DNA of 64,000 nt from Frigoribacterium sp. PhB24. GTDB lineage: Bacteria; Actinomycetota; Actinomycetes; Actinomycetales; Microbacteriaceae. Under the pieces are notes generated by a model. The model was not told where the DNA came from and made no database searches. It saw nothing but the letters and a program-made list of their open reading frames with translations. The translations under genes and the position numbers were made by a program. Shown piece after piece: positions 24,356-33,209 of this stretch (positions within the stretch are counted from its first letter, which is position 1; each line of letters opens with the position of its first letter). The stretch spans positions 62,001 through 126,000 of the forward strand of contig NZ_RKIC01000009.1 of NCBI RefSeq assembly GCF_003755185.1. The letters run 5' to 3'.

Positions 24356-26097
24356 CCGTTCGCGGTGGTGGTGCTCGTCGGCGGCGCGTCGGCGCGGACG
24401 GGCGTCGACAGGGCGACCCCCGGCAGTCGTGGTGTGTCGCGGTCTGAGAGACGCGGTCGAGCGGACTCCGCCGGTGCCGACACCACGGGGATCGGCGCGG
24501 TGGCCCGCGACCACTCGGCAGCGGGCTCGGGGTCGGCCACCGGCTCGGGCTCGGCCGCCGGTCGGACGGTCGTGGGTTCCGCGGCCGCGGTCGGCGGCAC
24601 GATCACGCTGATCGGCGTCGTGTCGGTGTGGACCGATTGCACCCGCACGCGCTTCGCGCGGCGCAGCCAGCGGCGCGCCCCCGGGGTCGCGAGCAGGCTG
24701 CCGAGCACGAGTCCCGCGCCGATCGCCAGCGTCGTCAGCATCGAGAAGACGAAGTCGACCTCGGCCCCGTCGTTGCCGGCCATGAAGTTCAGCAGCGACG
24801 ACGCGACCGCGAGCGACGGCAGCAGCGACCCGCAGAACGCCGGCACGGCGATGACCGTGGCCGCCGTCCGCAGGCGCGCCGCGGCCACGGTCGAGAGGGC
24901 GCCCAACAGGGTCGCGGCGACGAACGTCGCCCCCATCAGGGGCAGCCCGAGATGGCGCAGCGTGAAGAGCGAGAGGTTGCCGACCAGGGCGACGCCGATC
25001 GTGATCGGGATCATGCGCGCGGTCGACCCCTGGGCGATCGAGTTGGCCGACGCCGCGGCGAAACTCGAGATCAGCGAGAGCCAGAGCGGCAGCGCCTGCA
25101 GCGTGATGTTCGTGGGATCGACCTCGATGTCCACGAACCGCGCCGTGACCGCGAGCCCCGCCGGGATGCCGCAGACCACTCCCGCGACGATCAGCCCGAT
25201 CACCAGCGCGCGGCCGACCGCCATCGATCGGAAGCCCGAGATCGCGTCCTGGGCCCAGGTGACGATCGTGGGGTGCGGCAGGACGAGGACGACCACGGCC
25301 GCGACCATCGCCGCCGCGCCTCCCGGGGTCAGCAGCCCCGCCCAGATGCCGAGCGTGCCGAGCGTCGCGGTCGACGCGGCCTGCAGGCCGATCACGAAGA
25401 ACTGCGGGATGCCCCTCGCGGTCAGCCCACGACCCGACGCCATGATGCCGATCATCACGACGAAGGCGCCGACGGCGGCCTGCCAGGTGCCCCCGGCCTG
25501 CAGGGTCACCGAGACACCGAGCAGGCCCATCGCCAGGTCGGTCAGCCACGACGGCCACCGGGGTGGTGACTTGAGCACCTCGACGAGGCCGGCCACGGCC
25601 TCGGTCATGTCACGGTCGTCGTGCAGCAGGTCGTCGACGATCTGGTAGACCCGCGAGAGCCGGTGCAGGTTCGACCCCTCGGCGTAGATGACCCGGGTCT
25701 TCACGAGCGGGTTGTGCCCGGCGGGGGCGTACTGGATGGTGATCGCCGTGCCCGTGATGTCGAGCTCGAGCGGGGCGAGGTTCCACTTGGTGCTGACGGC
25801 CACGACCGCGACCTCGGTGCTGCGGACGTCGGCCCCCGACGACAACATGACGTCGCCCAGGTCGAGGCAGAAGTCGACGATCTGGCGAGGCGAGTAGAGG
25901 TCGCCGCCGATGCCGTGTTCCGGCGTCGTCCCTTCGTAGATCGTGCCGCGCAGCCGAGCGCGGACGTCCCGTAGTTCGTGCTGGTTGACCAGTCGCGACT
26001 GCGCCGGGCCCCGGGGCTTGCCCTTCGGCGCCTTGGGCACTCGCGGCGGGCGGGGCCTCACCGGGTTGGGGCGCTCAGGGCGCCTCGCGTCTGACAC
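24352..26097 (-). CDS. ThrE-type threonine/serine exporter family protein
   Basis: 581 residues from a GTG at 26097 (AAGAGG 5 nt upstream); an in-frame GTG at 26163 is the alternative. The N-terminal soluble domain (about 55-200) has the DUF1212 pattern CLDLGDVMLSSGADVRSTE and VKTRVIYAEGSNLHRLSRV. About ten membrane helices (210-490) follow, then a Pro/Glu/Arg-rich cytoplasmic tail of about 90 residues. Corynebacterial ThrE exports threonine and serine; the length and long tail agree. Convergent with the methyltransferase gene. Confidence 0.88.
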   Translation of the reverse strand: MSDARRPERPNPVRPRPPRVPKAPKGKPRGPAQSRLVNQHELRDVRARLRGTIYEGTTPEHGIGGDLYSPRQIVDFCLDLGDVMLSSGADVRSTEVAVVAVSTKWNLAPLELDITGTAITIQYAPAGHNPLVKTRVIYAEGSNLHRLSRVYQIVDDLLHDDRDMTEAVAGLVEVLKSPPRWPSWLTDLAMGLLGVSVTLQAGGTWQAAVGAFVVMIGIMASGRGLTARGIPQFFVIGLQAASTATLGTLGIWAGLLTPGGAAAMVAAVVVLVLPHPTIVTWAQDAISGFRSMAVGRALVIGLIVAGVVCGIPAGLAVTARFVDIEVDPTNITLQALPLWLSLISSFAAASANSIAQGSTARMIPITIGVALVGNLSLFTLRHLGLPLMGATFVAATLLGALSTVAAARLRTAATVIAVPAFCGSLLPSLAVASSLLNFMAGNDGAEVDFVFSMLTTLAIGAGLVLGSLLATPGARRWLRRAKRVRVQSVHTDTTPISVIVPPTAAAEPTTVRPAAEPEPVADPEPAAEWSRATAPIPVVSAPAESARPRLSDRDTPRLPGVALSTPVRADAPPTSTTTANG

Positions 26098-26177
26098 GCT
26101 GACCTCTTCCTCACTCACGACCGGCCGGTCCGGGTCGCCGCCGAGGCGGTCCCGGGCGGACACGTCCGTCGAGTCTA

Positions 26178-26187
26178 GGAGGCGCGG
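26178..26187 (+). repeat. Interspersed word copy, intergenic
   Basis: GGAGGCGCGG in the 132-bp gap between the exporter start and the end of the next gene. No hairpin partner was noticed nearby. Confidence 0.6.
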
Positions 26188-26229
26188 CGTCGGACGTCCG
26201 GGGCAGTCGCGGCGAGCGACCCGGCGGCG

Positions 26230-26679
26230 CTACGAGGCGTGGTCGGAGTCGTCGTCGTCGCTGCGGTCGACCCGGGGGTCACCGGCCTCGCCGCGGTCCC
26301 GTCCGGCGTCGGCCATGTCGTCGCGCCCGCCCGCGAACGGCGACTGCGTCTGCGATTGCGTCTGCGCCACGATGGCCTGCGAGGTCGAACCCAGGATGAC
26401 CGCGGGGTCGATGCCCTTCTCGTGGGCGAGAGCAGCCGTCAGGCCCGCCGCCAGGCTGCCGCCCGCCGTGCCGAGCGTCGCGACGACGTCCTCCTGCCGA
26501 GCGGTGAACGGCTGATCGGTCAACTCGGCGACCACCTCGCGGAGGTTCTCGTCACTGGCCTCGACGGCCTCGGGGTCGCCCTGCGTGATGGCCGCGGCCT
26601 GCGACACGACGGCGAGGGCGAGTGCCGCCGCCTCTTCTTCGGGAGTCCGGTCCGTGGGCTCGTGCGTGTCGTGATCCAT
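26230..26679 (-). CDS. Acidic protein of unknown function
   Basis: 149 residues from the ATG at 26679, which has TACGGT 6 nt upstream (leaderless type). Helical, Ala/Glu-rich N-terminal two thirds (EEEAAALALAVVSQAAAIT, ENLREVVAELTDQPFTARQEDV), a Gln/Thr/Ser repeat (QTQSQTQSP) and an Asp/Arg-rich tail. No signal peptide, membrane segment or known domain was recognised. It is probably co-oriented with, but separately transcribed from, the exporter. Confidence 0.65.
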   Translation of the reverse strand: MDHDTHEPTDRTPEEEAAALALAVVSQAAAITQGDPEAVEASDENLREVVAELTDQPFTARQEDVVATLGTAGGSLAAGLTAALAHEKGIDPAVILGSTSQAIVAQTQSQTQSPFAGGRDDMADAGRDRGEAGDPRVDRSDDDDSDHAS

Positions 26680-26791
26680 GGGGCGACCGTACGCTCGGCC
26701 CGTCCGGCGGCCTGTCAGGTGTCGTGGCCCGGGGTACGGGCCGGTCCGCCGTCGCGGGAATGCGAGGAGGCGCGCGCGGCTTGGACCACGG

Positions 26792-27916
26792 ATGAGCACC
26801 ACCGAGACGCCCCAGACCGACAGCACCCAGCCCGCCGCCGGCGGCGACACCCCCGGCACCGCCCTCGTGGTGGGTGCCAGCGGCATCACCGGCACCGCCC
26901 TCGTCGAGCAGTTGACGCGCGACGGGTGGGACGTCCTCGCCCTCTCGCGCCGCGCCTCCTCGTCCGACCGGGTGACGGGCATCGCGGCCGACCTGACGAG
27001 CGCCGAGAGCCTGCGGACCGCCCTGGCCGACGCGAAGCCGACGCACGTGTTCTTCGCCGCCTGGCAGAAGCGCGACACCGAGGCCGAGAACATCGCGGTG
27101 AACGGCGCCATGGTCCGTGACCTGTTGGCCGCCCTCGACCACGCGCCGGTGCGGCACGTGTCGCTCGTCACCGGGCTGAAGCACTACCTGGGCCCGTTCG
27201 AGGCCTACGGCACGGGGAACATGCCCGACACCCCGTTCCACGAGGACGAGGAGCGCCTGCCCTACCCGAACTTCTACTACGCGCAAGAGGACGAGCTGTT
27301 CGCGGCCGCCGAGCGCCAGGGCTTCACCTGGTCGGTGCACCGCTCGCACACCGTCATCGGGTTCGCCGTCGGCAACGCCATGAACATGGGGTTGACCATC
27401 GCCGTGCAGGCCGCGCTGAGCAAGCGCCTCGGCCGCCCGTTCGTCTTCCCCGGCAGCGAGACGCAGTGGAACTCGCTCGTCGACGTCACCGACGCCGGCG
27501 TCCTCGCCGAGCAGATGATCTGGGCCGCGACCGACCCGGCCGGTGCCGACGAGCCGTTCAACATCGTGAACGGCGACGTCTTCCGTTGGCGCTGGCTGTG
27601 GCCCCGCCTGGCCGGGCACCTCGGCATCGACCCGGAGCTCGTCGAGGGCTTCGAGGGCGAGCCGCGGCCGCTCGAGCAGCAGATGGCGGGTCTCGAGCAG
27701 GAGTGGCGCGACCTCGTCGCCGAGCACGGTCTCGCCGAGCCCGAGCTGTCGCGCGTCGCCTCGTGGTGGCACACCGACGGCGACCTCGGCCGCGACATCG
27801 AGGTCGTCACCGACATGGGCAAGGCCCGTGACGCCGGGTTCACCCGGTACCGCCGCACCGAGCAGGCGTTCGTCGACCTCTTCGAGCGTTACCGCGCCGA
27901 GCGCCTCATCCCCTAG
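26792..27916 (+). CDS. PRISE-type NAD(P)-dependent reductase (extended SDR)
   Basis: 374 residues. Rossmann start ALVVGASGITGTALVEQL (about 24-41). The rest follows the progesterone 5-beta-reductase/iridoid synthase-like subfamily: HVFFAAWQKRDTEAENIAVN, LVTGLKHYLGPFEAYG, LPYPNFYYAQEDELF (catalytic Tyr in the NFYY context) and TWSVHRSHTVIGF. Such enzymes reduce activated C=C bonds of enones; bacterial substrates are mostly unknown. An interspersed-word copy (26950-26959) encodes RRASS in a surface segment. Another near-match lies just upstream of the start. Confidence 0.85.
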   Translation: MSTTETPQTDSTQPAAGGDTPGTALVVGASGITGTALVEQLTRDGWDVLALSRRASSSDRVTGIAADLTSAESLRTALADAKPTHVFFAAWQKRDTEAENIAVNGAMVRDLLAALDHAPVRHVSLVTGLKHYLGPFEAYGTGNMPDTPFHEDEERLPYPNFYYAQEDELFAAAERQGFTWSVHRSHTVIGFAVGNAMNMGLTIAVQAALSKRLGRPFVFPGSETQWNSLVDVTDAGVLAEQMIWAATDPAGADEPFNIVNGDVFRWRWLWPRLAGHLGIDPELVEGFEGEPRPLEQQMAGLEQEWRDLVAEHGLAEPELSRVASWWHTDGDLGRDIEVVTDMGKARDAGFTRYRRTEQAFVDLFERYRAERLIP

Positions 27917-27920
27917 GCAC

Positions 27921-27937
27921 GAGGAGGCGCGGGTCGG
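27921..27937 (+). repeat. Interspersed word copy just after a stop codon
   Basis: GAGGAGGCGCGGGTCGG begins 5 nt beyond the reductase stop. It is the inverted partner of the copy at 28061-28075; the two share 15 complementary bases, 125 bp apart. Confidence 0.7.
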
Positions 27938-28011
27938 CGGCCGAGGAGGCCCGCGGCGGTCGCACGGGCGATGCACAGGGGATGGCCAGGGCCGCACGTC
28001 CCGGGCGCCGG

Positions 28012-28017
28012 TACGGT
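28012..28017 (+). promoter_or_regulatory. Possible -10 element for the leader ORF/GH13 transcript
   Basis: TACGGT, matching the TANNNT form seen before several genes in this window, 34 bp upstream of the leader ORF at 28051. No convincing -35 was seen. Confidence 0.35.
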
Positions 28018-28050
28018 CGGCGAAAGCGACCCACCCGAGACGGAGCCGAC

Positions 28051-28134
28051 ATGACCCGCCCGACCCGCGCCTCCTGCGCCGCCCGCTCCACCGCCTCCCG
28101 CCGCCCGGCGACGACGACCGGTGCGACCCGATGA
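28051..28134 (+). CDS. Possible 27-codon leader peptide upstream of the GH13 gene
   Basis: ATG at 28051 with GGAG 6 nt upstream; 27 codons rich in Thr, Arg, Ala and Ser (starts MTRPTRASCAARSTAS). Its TGA overlaps the GH13 start as ATGA, and the GH13 start has no good Shine-Dalgarno of its own, so translational coupling is plausible. An interspersed-word copy (28061-28075) lies inside it. Existence as a translated peptide is inference. Confidence 0.35.
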   Translation: MTRPTRASCAARSTASRRPATTTGATR

Positions 28135-29792
28135 GGGTCACCGACACGAGCGACCTGTGGTGGAAGACCGCGGTCTTCTACAACCTCGACGTCGAGACCT
28201 ACCTCGACTGGAACGACGACGGGGTCGGCGACCTCGAGGGGCTCGCCCACCGCCTCGACCACCTGGCCGAACTCGGTGTGACCTGCCTCTGGCTCGCGCC
28301 CTTCTACCCGTCGCCTCAGCAGGACAACGGGTACGACATCTCGGACTACTACGGCGTCGATCCGCGCTACGGCCACCTCGGCGACTTCGTCGAGGTCGTC
28401 CGCACGGCGAAGGACCGTGGCATGCGCGTGATCGTCGACCTCGTCGTCAACCACACGAGCGACCAGCACCCGTGGTTCCAGGCCGCGCGCCGCGACCGCG
28501 GCAGCAGGTTCCGCGACTACTACCAGTGGCGCGACGACGTGCCCGACGACCAGCCCCAGAACATGTTCCCCGACGTCGAGGACGGCGTGTGGTCGTTCGA
28601 CGAGGCGGCCGGCCAGTACTACCGGCACTCGTTCTACTCGCACCAGCCCGACCTCGCGACGGACCGGCAGGCGGTGCGCGACGAGATCGCCAAGGTGATC
28701 GGCTTCTGGCTGCAGCTCGGCATCGACGGGTTCCGCGTCGACGCCGTGCCCCATCTCATCGACACCGAGGCCGGAGCCGAGCACGAGTTCTTGCAGGCAT
28801 TGCGCGGCTACGTCTCACGGCGCAGCGGCAGCGGAATGATGCTCGGTGAGGTCAACCTGCCGTACGACGAGATGGTCGCGTTCTTCGGCGAGGACGACGG
28901 CGACGAGCTGACCATGCAGTTCGACTTCGTCGCGAACCAGGCCCTCTACCTCGCCCTCGCGCGGCAGGACGCCTCCCCGCTCGCGGCCGCGCTCGCGGAC
29001 CGGCCCGCCCTGGCCCGAGGCAACCAGTGGGGCAACTTCGTCCGCAACCACGACGAGCTGACCCTCGACCAGTTGAGCGAGTCCGAGCGAGCCGAGGTCT
29101 TCGAGGCGTTCGCCCCGCTCGAGTCGCAGCGCATCCACGGTCGCGGCATCGTGCGCCGGCTGCCCCCGATGCTGGACGGCGACCCCCGCCGGGTCCGCAT
29201 GGTCTACAGCCTGATGTTCTCGACGCCCGGGGCGCCCGTCCTGTTCTACGGCGAGGAGATCGGCATGGGCGAGAACCCGGCCGTGTCGGGGCGCGGCGCG
29301 GTGCGCACGCCCATGCAGTGGACCGACGAGCCGGGTGGCGGGTTCTCGCGCGCCGACAGCGACGACCTGGTCGCGCCCGTCGGGGCCGAGGGATGGGCGC
29401 CCGAGCACGTCAACGTCTCGCGGCAGCGCCATGAGCCCGACTCGATGCTGCGCTTCGTCCAGAACCTCATCAGGCACTACCGGGCCTCGCCCGAGATCGG
29501 GTGGGGCGAGCTGACCCTGCTCGACTCGGGGCACAGCTGTGTGCTGGCCCACGCCGTCGCCGGCAGCACGGGAACGCTCGTCGCGGTGCACAACTTCGCT
29601 CCCGACGGCCGCTCGGTCGATCTCGACCTCGGGGCCCTCGGTCTCGACGACACGGTACGGACCGTCGACCTGCTCGCCGACCTGGCGACGCCCGAGCCGG
29701 TGGCCGCCGACGGCCACCTGCGCGTCGAGCTCGAGGGCTACGGGTTCCGCTGGCTCCGCGTGCTGCGGTCGGGCGAGAAGCGGCTCGTCTAG
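28131..29792 (+). CDS. GH13 alpha-amylase-family enzyme, trehalose-synthase-like
   Basis: 553 residues. Catalytic triad visible: nucleophile Asp204 in DGFRVDAVPHL, acid/base Glu240 in MLGEVNLPY and Asp308 in FVRNHDELTLD. The opening WWKTAVFYNLDVETYLDWN / DGVGDLEGLAHRLDHLAELG and DLVVNHTSDQHPWFQ resemble trehalose synthase (TreS) and related GH13_16 enzymes, which interconvert maltose and trehalose. It could also be an oligosaccharide hydrolase. No signal peptide, hence cytoplasmic. The C-terminal beta domain is short. It shares a CTAG stop with the convergent permease gene. Confidence 0.88.
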   Translation: MRVTDTSDLWWKTAVFYNLDVETYLDWNDDGVGDLEGLAHRLDHLAELGVTCLWLAPFYPSPQQDNGYDISDYYGVDPRYGHLGDFVEVVRTAKDRGMRVIVDLVVNHTSDQHPWFQAARRDRGSRFRDYYQWRDDVPDDQPQNMFPDVEDGVWSFDEAAGQYYRHSFYSHQPDLATDRQAVRDEIAKVIGFWLQLGIDGFRVDAVPHLIDTEAGAEHEFLQALRGYVSRRSGSGMMLGEVNLPYDEMVAFFGEDDGDELTMQFDFVANQALYLALARQDASPLAAALADRPALARGNQWGNFVRNHDELTLDQLSESERAEVFEAFAPLESQRIHGRGIVRRLPPMLDGDPRRVRMVYSLMFSTPGAPVLFYGEEIGMGENPAVSGRGAVRTPMQWTDEPGGGFSRADSDDLVAPVGAEGWAPEHVNVSRQRHEPDSMLRFVQNLIRHYRASPEIGWGELTLLDSGHSCVLAHAVAGSTGTLVAVHNFAPDGRSVDLDLGALGLDDTVRTVDLLADLATPEPVAADGHLRVELEGYGFRWLRVLRSGEKRLV

Positions 29793-31261
29793 GCGCCCGG
29801 GTCGCTCCGCTCGGCTTCGGCGACCGCGTCACTCGGCACCGGCTTCCCGCGTCGTGACAGGAACGTCACGAGCCAGAGGACGATGCCGATCGCGAGCAGG
29901 CCGCCGGCGATCGTGTACTGCTCGGCGCCGCGACCGGAGGACACCGGCAGCACGAGCCAGAGGCACGCCACGACGCCGACGATCGGCAGCACCGTGCCCG
30001 CTCGGAAGTGCCGGTGCGACACCGTGTCGCGGCGCAGCACGAGGACGACGACGTTCACCAGCGCGAACACCGTCAACAGCAGCAGCGAGGTCGTGCCACC
30101 GAGCACGGCCACGATCGGCGACTCGGGCGAGAGCGAGACGTAGCCGATCAGCACGAGGCTGAGTGCGGTCGTGAAGACGATCGACGCCCAGGGGGTCCGG
30201 CGCTTCGGGTGCACCCGGCCGAGGAAGCCCGGCAGCACACCCTGCTTGCTCATGCCGTAGAGCAGCCGGCTGGCCATCATCATGTTGATCAGGGCGCTGT
30301 TGGCGACGGCGAACATCGAGATGTACGGCAGCAGCTGCCCGATCGGGAAGTCCGGGGCGGCCGTGTTCACCACCGTCACCAGCGGCGTCTCGTTGTCGGC
30401 CAGCTCGCCGATCGGGACGATCGCCACCGCGCAGATCGAGACGAGCACGTAGATCACCGCGGTGATGCCGAGGCCGGTCAGCATGACCTTCGGGAAGATC
30501 CGGCTCGGGTCCTTGGTCTCCTCCGCCATGTTGACCGAGTCCTCGAAGCCGACCATCGCGAAGAACGCGAGTGACGTCGCCGTGCTGACGCTCAGCAGCA
30601 GCGACTTGTCGCCCGGTGTCTCGAACAGCACGACCTGCCCCCAGTCGGCGTTCCCGCCGGCGATGAACCAGAATCCGATCAGGATCACCATGACGAGGCC
30701 CGAGAGCTCGATCAGGGTGAGGACCACGTTCGCCTTGACGCTCTCGCTCACGCCGCGGAAGTTGACGGCCATCACGAGCAGCATGAAGGCCATCGCGATC
30801 AGCATCACGACCGAGTTCGACAACTCGACGCCGAGGCCAGCCGCCAGGTTGGCGGCGAACGCCCGCGACGCCGTCGACGCGCTCGTGATGCCCGAGCACA
30901 TCACCACGAAACAGACGATGAACGTCACGAAGTGGATGCCGAACGCCTTGTGCACGTAGAGCGCCGCGCCCGCGGTCTGCGGGTACTTCGTCACGAGCTC
31001 GAGGTACGAGAACGCCGTCACCAGCGCCACGGCGAACGCGATGAGGAACGGCAGCCAGGCCGCGCCGCCGACCTCGGCCGCGACCTGCCCGGTGAGGGCG
31101 TAGACGCCTGTGCCCAGGATGTCGCCGACGATGAAGAGCAGCAGCAGCTTCGGGCCGATTGCCCGCTTCAGCTCGGTGGGACTCTCGCCCGTGTCGGTCG
31201 TGGGCGGTTGCGCCTGGTTCGCGGACCGCGGGTTCGGGGGCTGCTGGTTCGTCGTCGACAT
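29789..31261 (-). CDS. APC-superfamily amino acid permease
   Basis: 490 residues from the ATG at 31261 (GGAGG 7 nt upstream). About 12 membrane helices. Helix 1 has the unwound GDILGTGVYALTGQVA motif that holds the substrate alpha-amino and carboxyl groups; other family marks are FAMVGFEDSVNMAEETKDPSRIFPK and RLLYGMSKQGVLPGFLGRVHPKRRTPW. The charged N-terminal 40 residues are Gln/Pro-rich. The substrate among amino acids or polyamines is not predictable. Convergent with the GH13 gene. Confidence 0.9.
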   Translation of the reverse strand: MSTTNQQPPNPRSANQAQPPTTDTGESPTELKRAIGPKLLLLFIVGDILGTGVYALTGQVAAEVGGAAWLPFLIAFAVALVTAFSYLELVTKYPQTAGAALYVHKAFGIHFVTFIVCFVVMCSGITSASTASRAFAANLAAGLGVELSNSVVMLIAMAFMLLVMAVNFRGVSESVKANVVLTLIELSGLVMVILIGFWFIAGGNADWGQVVLFETPGDKSLLLSVSTATSLAFFAMVGFEDSVNMAEETKDPSRIFPKVMLTGLGITAVIYVLVSICAVAIVPIGELADNETPLVTVVNTAAPDFPIGQLLPYISMFAVANSALINMMMASRLLYGMSKQGVLPGFLGRVHPKRRTPWASIVFTTALSLVLIGYVSLSPESPIVAVLGGTTSLLLLTVFALVNVVVLVLRRDTVSHRHFRAGTVLPIVGVVACLWLVLPVSSGRGAEQYTIAGGLLAIGIVLWLVTFLSRRGKPVPSDAVAEAERSDPGA

Positions 31262-31389
31262 GCTGACCTCCGGGGCGCATCGGTGTGTCTCGGGCGTTCC
31301 GGTCATCTTGCTCCGGTCGTCGCGGCGACGGAAGAGGCGGCCGGACATCGTCACGACCCCGAAACGTGGACGGGCGTCCGCCCGACGGC

Positions 31390-31402
31390 GAGGAGGCGCG
31401 GG
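31390..31402 (+). repeat. Interspersed word copy between divergent genes
   Basis: GAGGAGGCGCGGG-type copy (core 31392-31402) in the 194-bp gap between the permease and the sulfite-oxidase-like gene, 42 bp upstream of the predicted -10 of the latter. Confidence 0.6.
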
Positions 31403-31455
31403 CCGGCACCCGAGGACGCAGGCGGTTCCCGGGCCACGAGACGTACCCTGAGTCC

Positions 31456-33111
31456 ATGTCGGTCCGCCTGTCCCCGCCCGAGTCGTCGACGCCCGGCCCC
31501 GCCCCGACGCCCGCCCCCACCGACCCGATGACCCCCCGCGCCGCCGGCCTCTGGTCCACGCTCGCCGGCGTCGTGTCCATGGCCGCGTTCCTCGCCGCCG
31601 CCGAGATCGTCGCGCTCGCGACCGGCCCGACCGGCAGCCCCCTCTTCGCCGTCGGCTCGGCCGTCATCGACCTCGCCCCTGCCGGCGTCAAGGACGCGAT
31701 GGTCTCGCTGTTCGGCACCGGCGACAAGGTCGCGCTCTTCGTGCTGATGGGCGTGCTGCTCGTCGTCATCACCGGAGCGGCCGGATACGGCGAGTACCGC
31801 CGCCAGCCGATCGGCAAGATCGCCTTCGTCGCGGGTGGGGCGCTCGCCGTGGTCGCGGTCCTGACCCGTGCGGACGCCGGCCAGGTGGACGCCATCCCGA
31901 GCCTCGTCGGCACCTTCGTGGCCGTGCTGCTGGTGGACAAACTGGCCTCGCGCCTCCGTCGTTGGGTCCGCTCGACGTCACCGGGGTGGGCCGAGCAGGC
32001 GCAACCGGTGCCGCCGCTGCGCGGGCCGGGCCTCGAGCGTCGGTCCTTCCTGACCTACACGGTGGTCGCCGGCGTGGCCGCGGTCGTGGTCGGCACGGGG
32101 GCGCGCGTGGTGAACGCGGGCCGCGCGAACGCGGCGGCCCTGCGGCGTGCCCTGACGTTGCCGCGCGCGAGCGTGACCGAGGCCGCGGTACCGGCGGGCG
32201 CCTCCTTGGACGTCGAGGGCCTCACTCCCTACGTCACACCCGACGCCGACTTCTACCGCATCGACACCGCCCTGCAGGTGCCGTCGATCGATCCGGCCGA
32301 ATGGAGCCTGCGCATCCACGGCCTGGTCGACCGCGAGGTGTCGATCTCGTTCGACGAGCTGCTGGCCCTGCCCCTCGAAGAGCACATGGCCACCCTCAGC
32401 TGCGTCTCGAACGACGTCGGCGGCGACCTGATCGGCAACGCGCTCTGGCTCGGCTACCCGATCCGCTCATTGCTCGAGCGCGCGGGCCCGAACGGCGGCG
32501 CCGACATGGTGTTGTCGCGCAGCATCGACGGCTTCTCGGCCGGCACGCCACTCGACGTGTTGCAGGACGACGGCACCGACGCGCTGCTCGCGGTCGGCAT
32601 GAACGGCCGGCCGCTGCCGATCGAGCACGGCTTCCCGGTGCGGATGGTCGTGCCGGGCCTCTTCGGCTACGTCTCGGCGACGAAGTGGGTCGTCGAGATG
32701 GAGGTCACGCGCTTCGCCGACGCCGAGGGCTACTGGACGCCTCGCGGCTGGGACGCTCTCGGACCGGTCAAGCTCGAGTCTCGTATCGACGTTCCCCGCG
32801 ACGGGGGATCGGTGGACGCCGGGACGGTCTCGATCGCCGGGGTGGCCTGGCAGCCGCACACCGGGGTCGAGGCGGTCCAGGTGCGGATCGACGGGGGCTC
32901 GTGGCTCGACGCGACGCTCGCCGACTCGGTCTCGGCCGACACCTGGCGGCAGTGGGTCTACCGCTGGGACGCAGCGGCGGCCGGGTCGGGGTCGCACACC
33001 ATCGACGTCCGGGCCCAGGGCGCGGACGGCACCTGGCAACGCGAGGAGTACGTCCAGCCCGCTCCGAACGGGGCCGAGGGGTGGCACCGCGTGACGGTCG
33101 ACGTCGCCTGA
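31456..33111 (+). CDS. Membrane-anchored molybdopterin oxidoreductase (sulfite oxidase fold)
   Basis: 551 residues. Four to five membrane helices in the first 215 residues, with an RRSFLTYTVVAG segment at 195-206 like an internal Tat signal, then the sulfite-oxidase molybdopterin domain (about 255-430). The molybdenum-ligand cysteine is Cys316 in TLSCVSNDVGGD, and NALWLGYPIRSLL, GFPVRMVVPGLFG and ATKWVVEMEV follow. A dimerisation domain ends the protein. There is no cytochrome b5 domain, so electrons must leave by another partner. The likely substrate is sulfite or another oxyanion. TACCCT sits 6 nt before the ATG. Confidence 0.88.
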   Translation: MSVRLSPPESSTPGPAPTPAPTDPMTPRAAGLWSTLAGVVSMAAFLAAAEIVALATGPTGSPLFAVGSAVIDLAPAGVKDAMVSLFGTGDKVALFVLMGVLLVVITGAAGYGEYRRQPIGKIAFVAGGALAVVAVLTRADAGQVDAIPSLVGTFVAVLLVDKLASRLRRWVRSTSPGWAEQAQPVPPLRGPGLERRSFLTYTVVAGVAAVVVGTGARVVNAGRANAAALRRALTLPRASVTEAAVPAGASLDVEGLTPYVTPDADFYRIDTALQVPSIDPAEWSLRIHGLVDREVSISFDELLALPLEEHMATLSCVSNDVGGDLIGNALWLGYPIRSLLERAGPNGGADMVLSRSIDGFSAGTPLDVLQDDGTDALLAVGMNGRPLPIEHGFPVRMVVPGLFGYVSATKWVVEMEVTRFADAEGYWTPRGWDALGPVKLESRIDVPRDGGSVDAGTVSIAGVAWQPHTGVEAVQVRIDGGSWLDATLADSVSADTWRQWVYRWDAAAAGSGSHTIDVRAQGADGTWQREEYVQPAPNGAEGWHRVTVDVA

Positions 33112-33121
33112 CCCGGCGGAC

Positions 33122-33134
33122 GAGGAGGCGCGGG
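33122..33134 (+). repeat. Interspersed word copy after a stop codon
   Basis: GAGGAGGCGCGGG-type copy (core 33124-33134) 12 nt beyond the sulfite-oxidase-like stop, in the 98-bp gap before the monooxygenase gene. Confidence 0.6.
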
Positions 33135-33209
33135 TGCCAGGGTGGGAGGTCGCGGCCCGTCCGCCGCGCGGCCCGCTCCCGGGGCCGCCGCCCGATCGAA
33201 GGAACCCCC

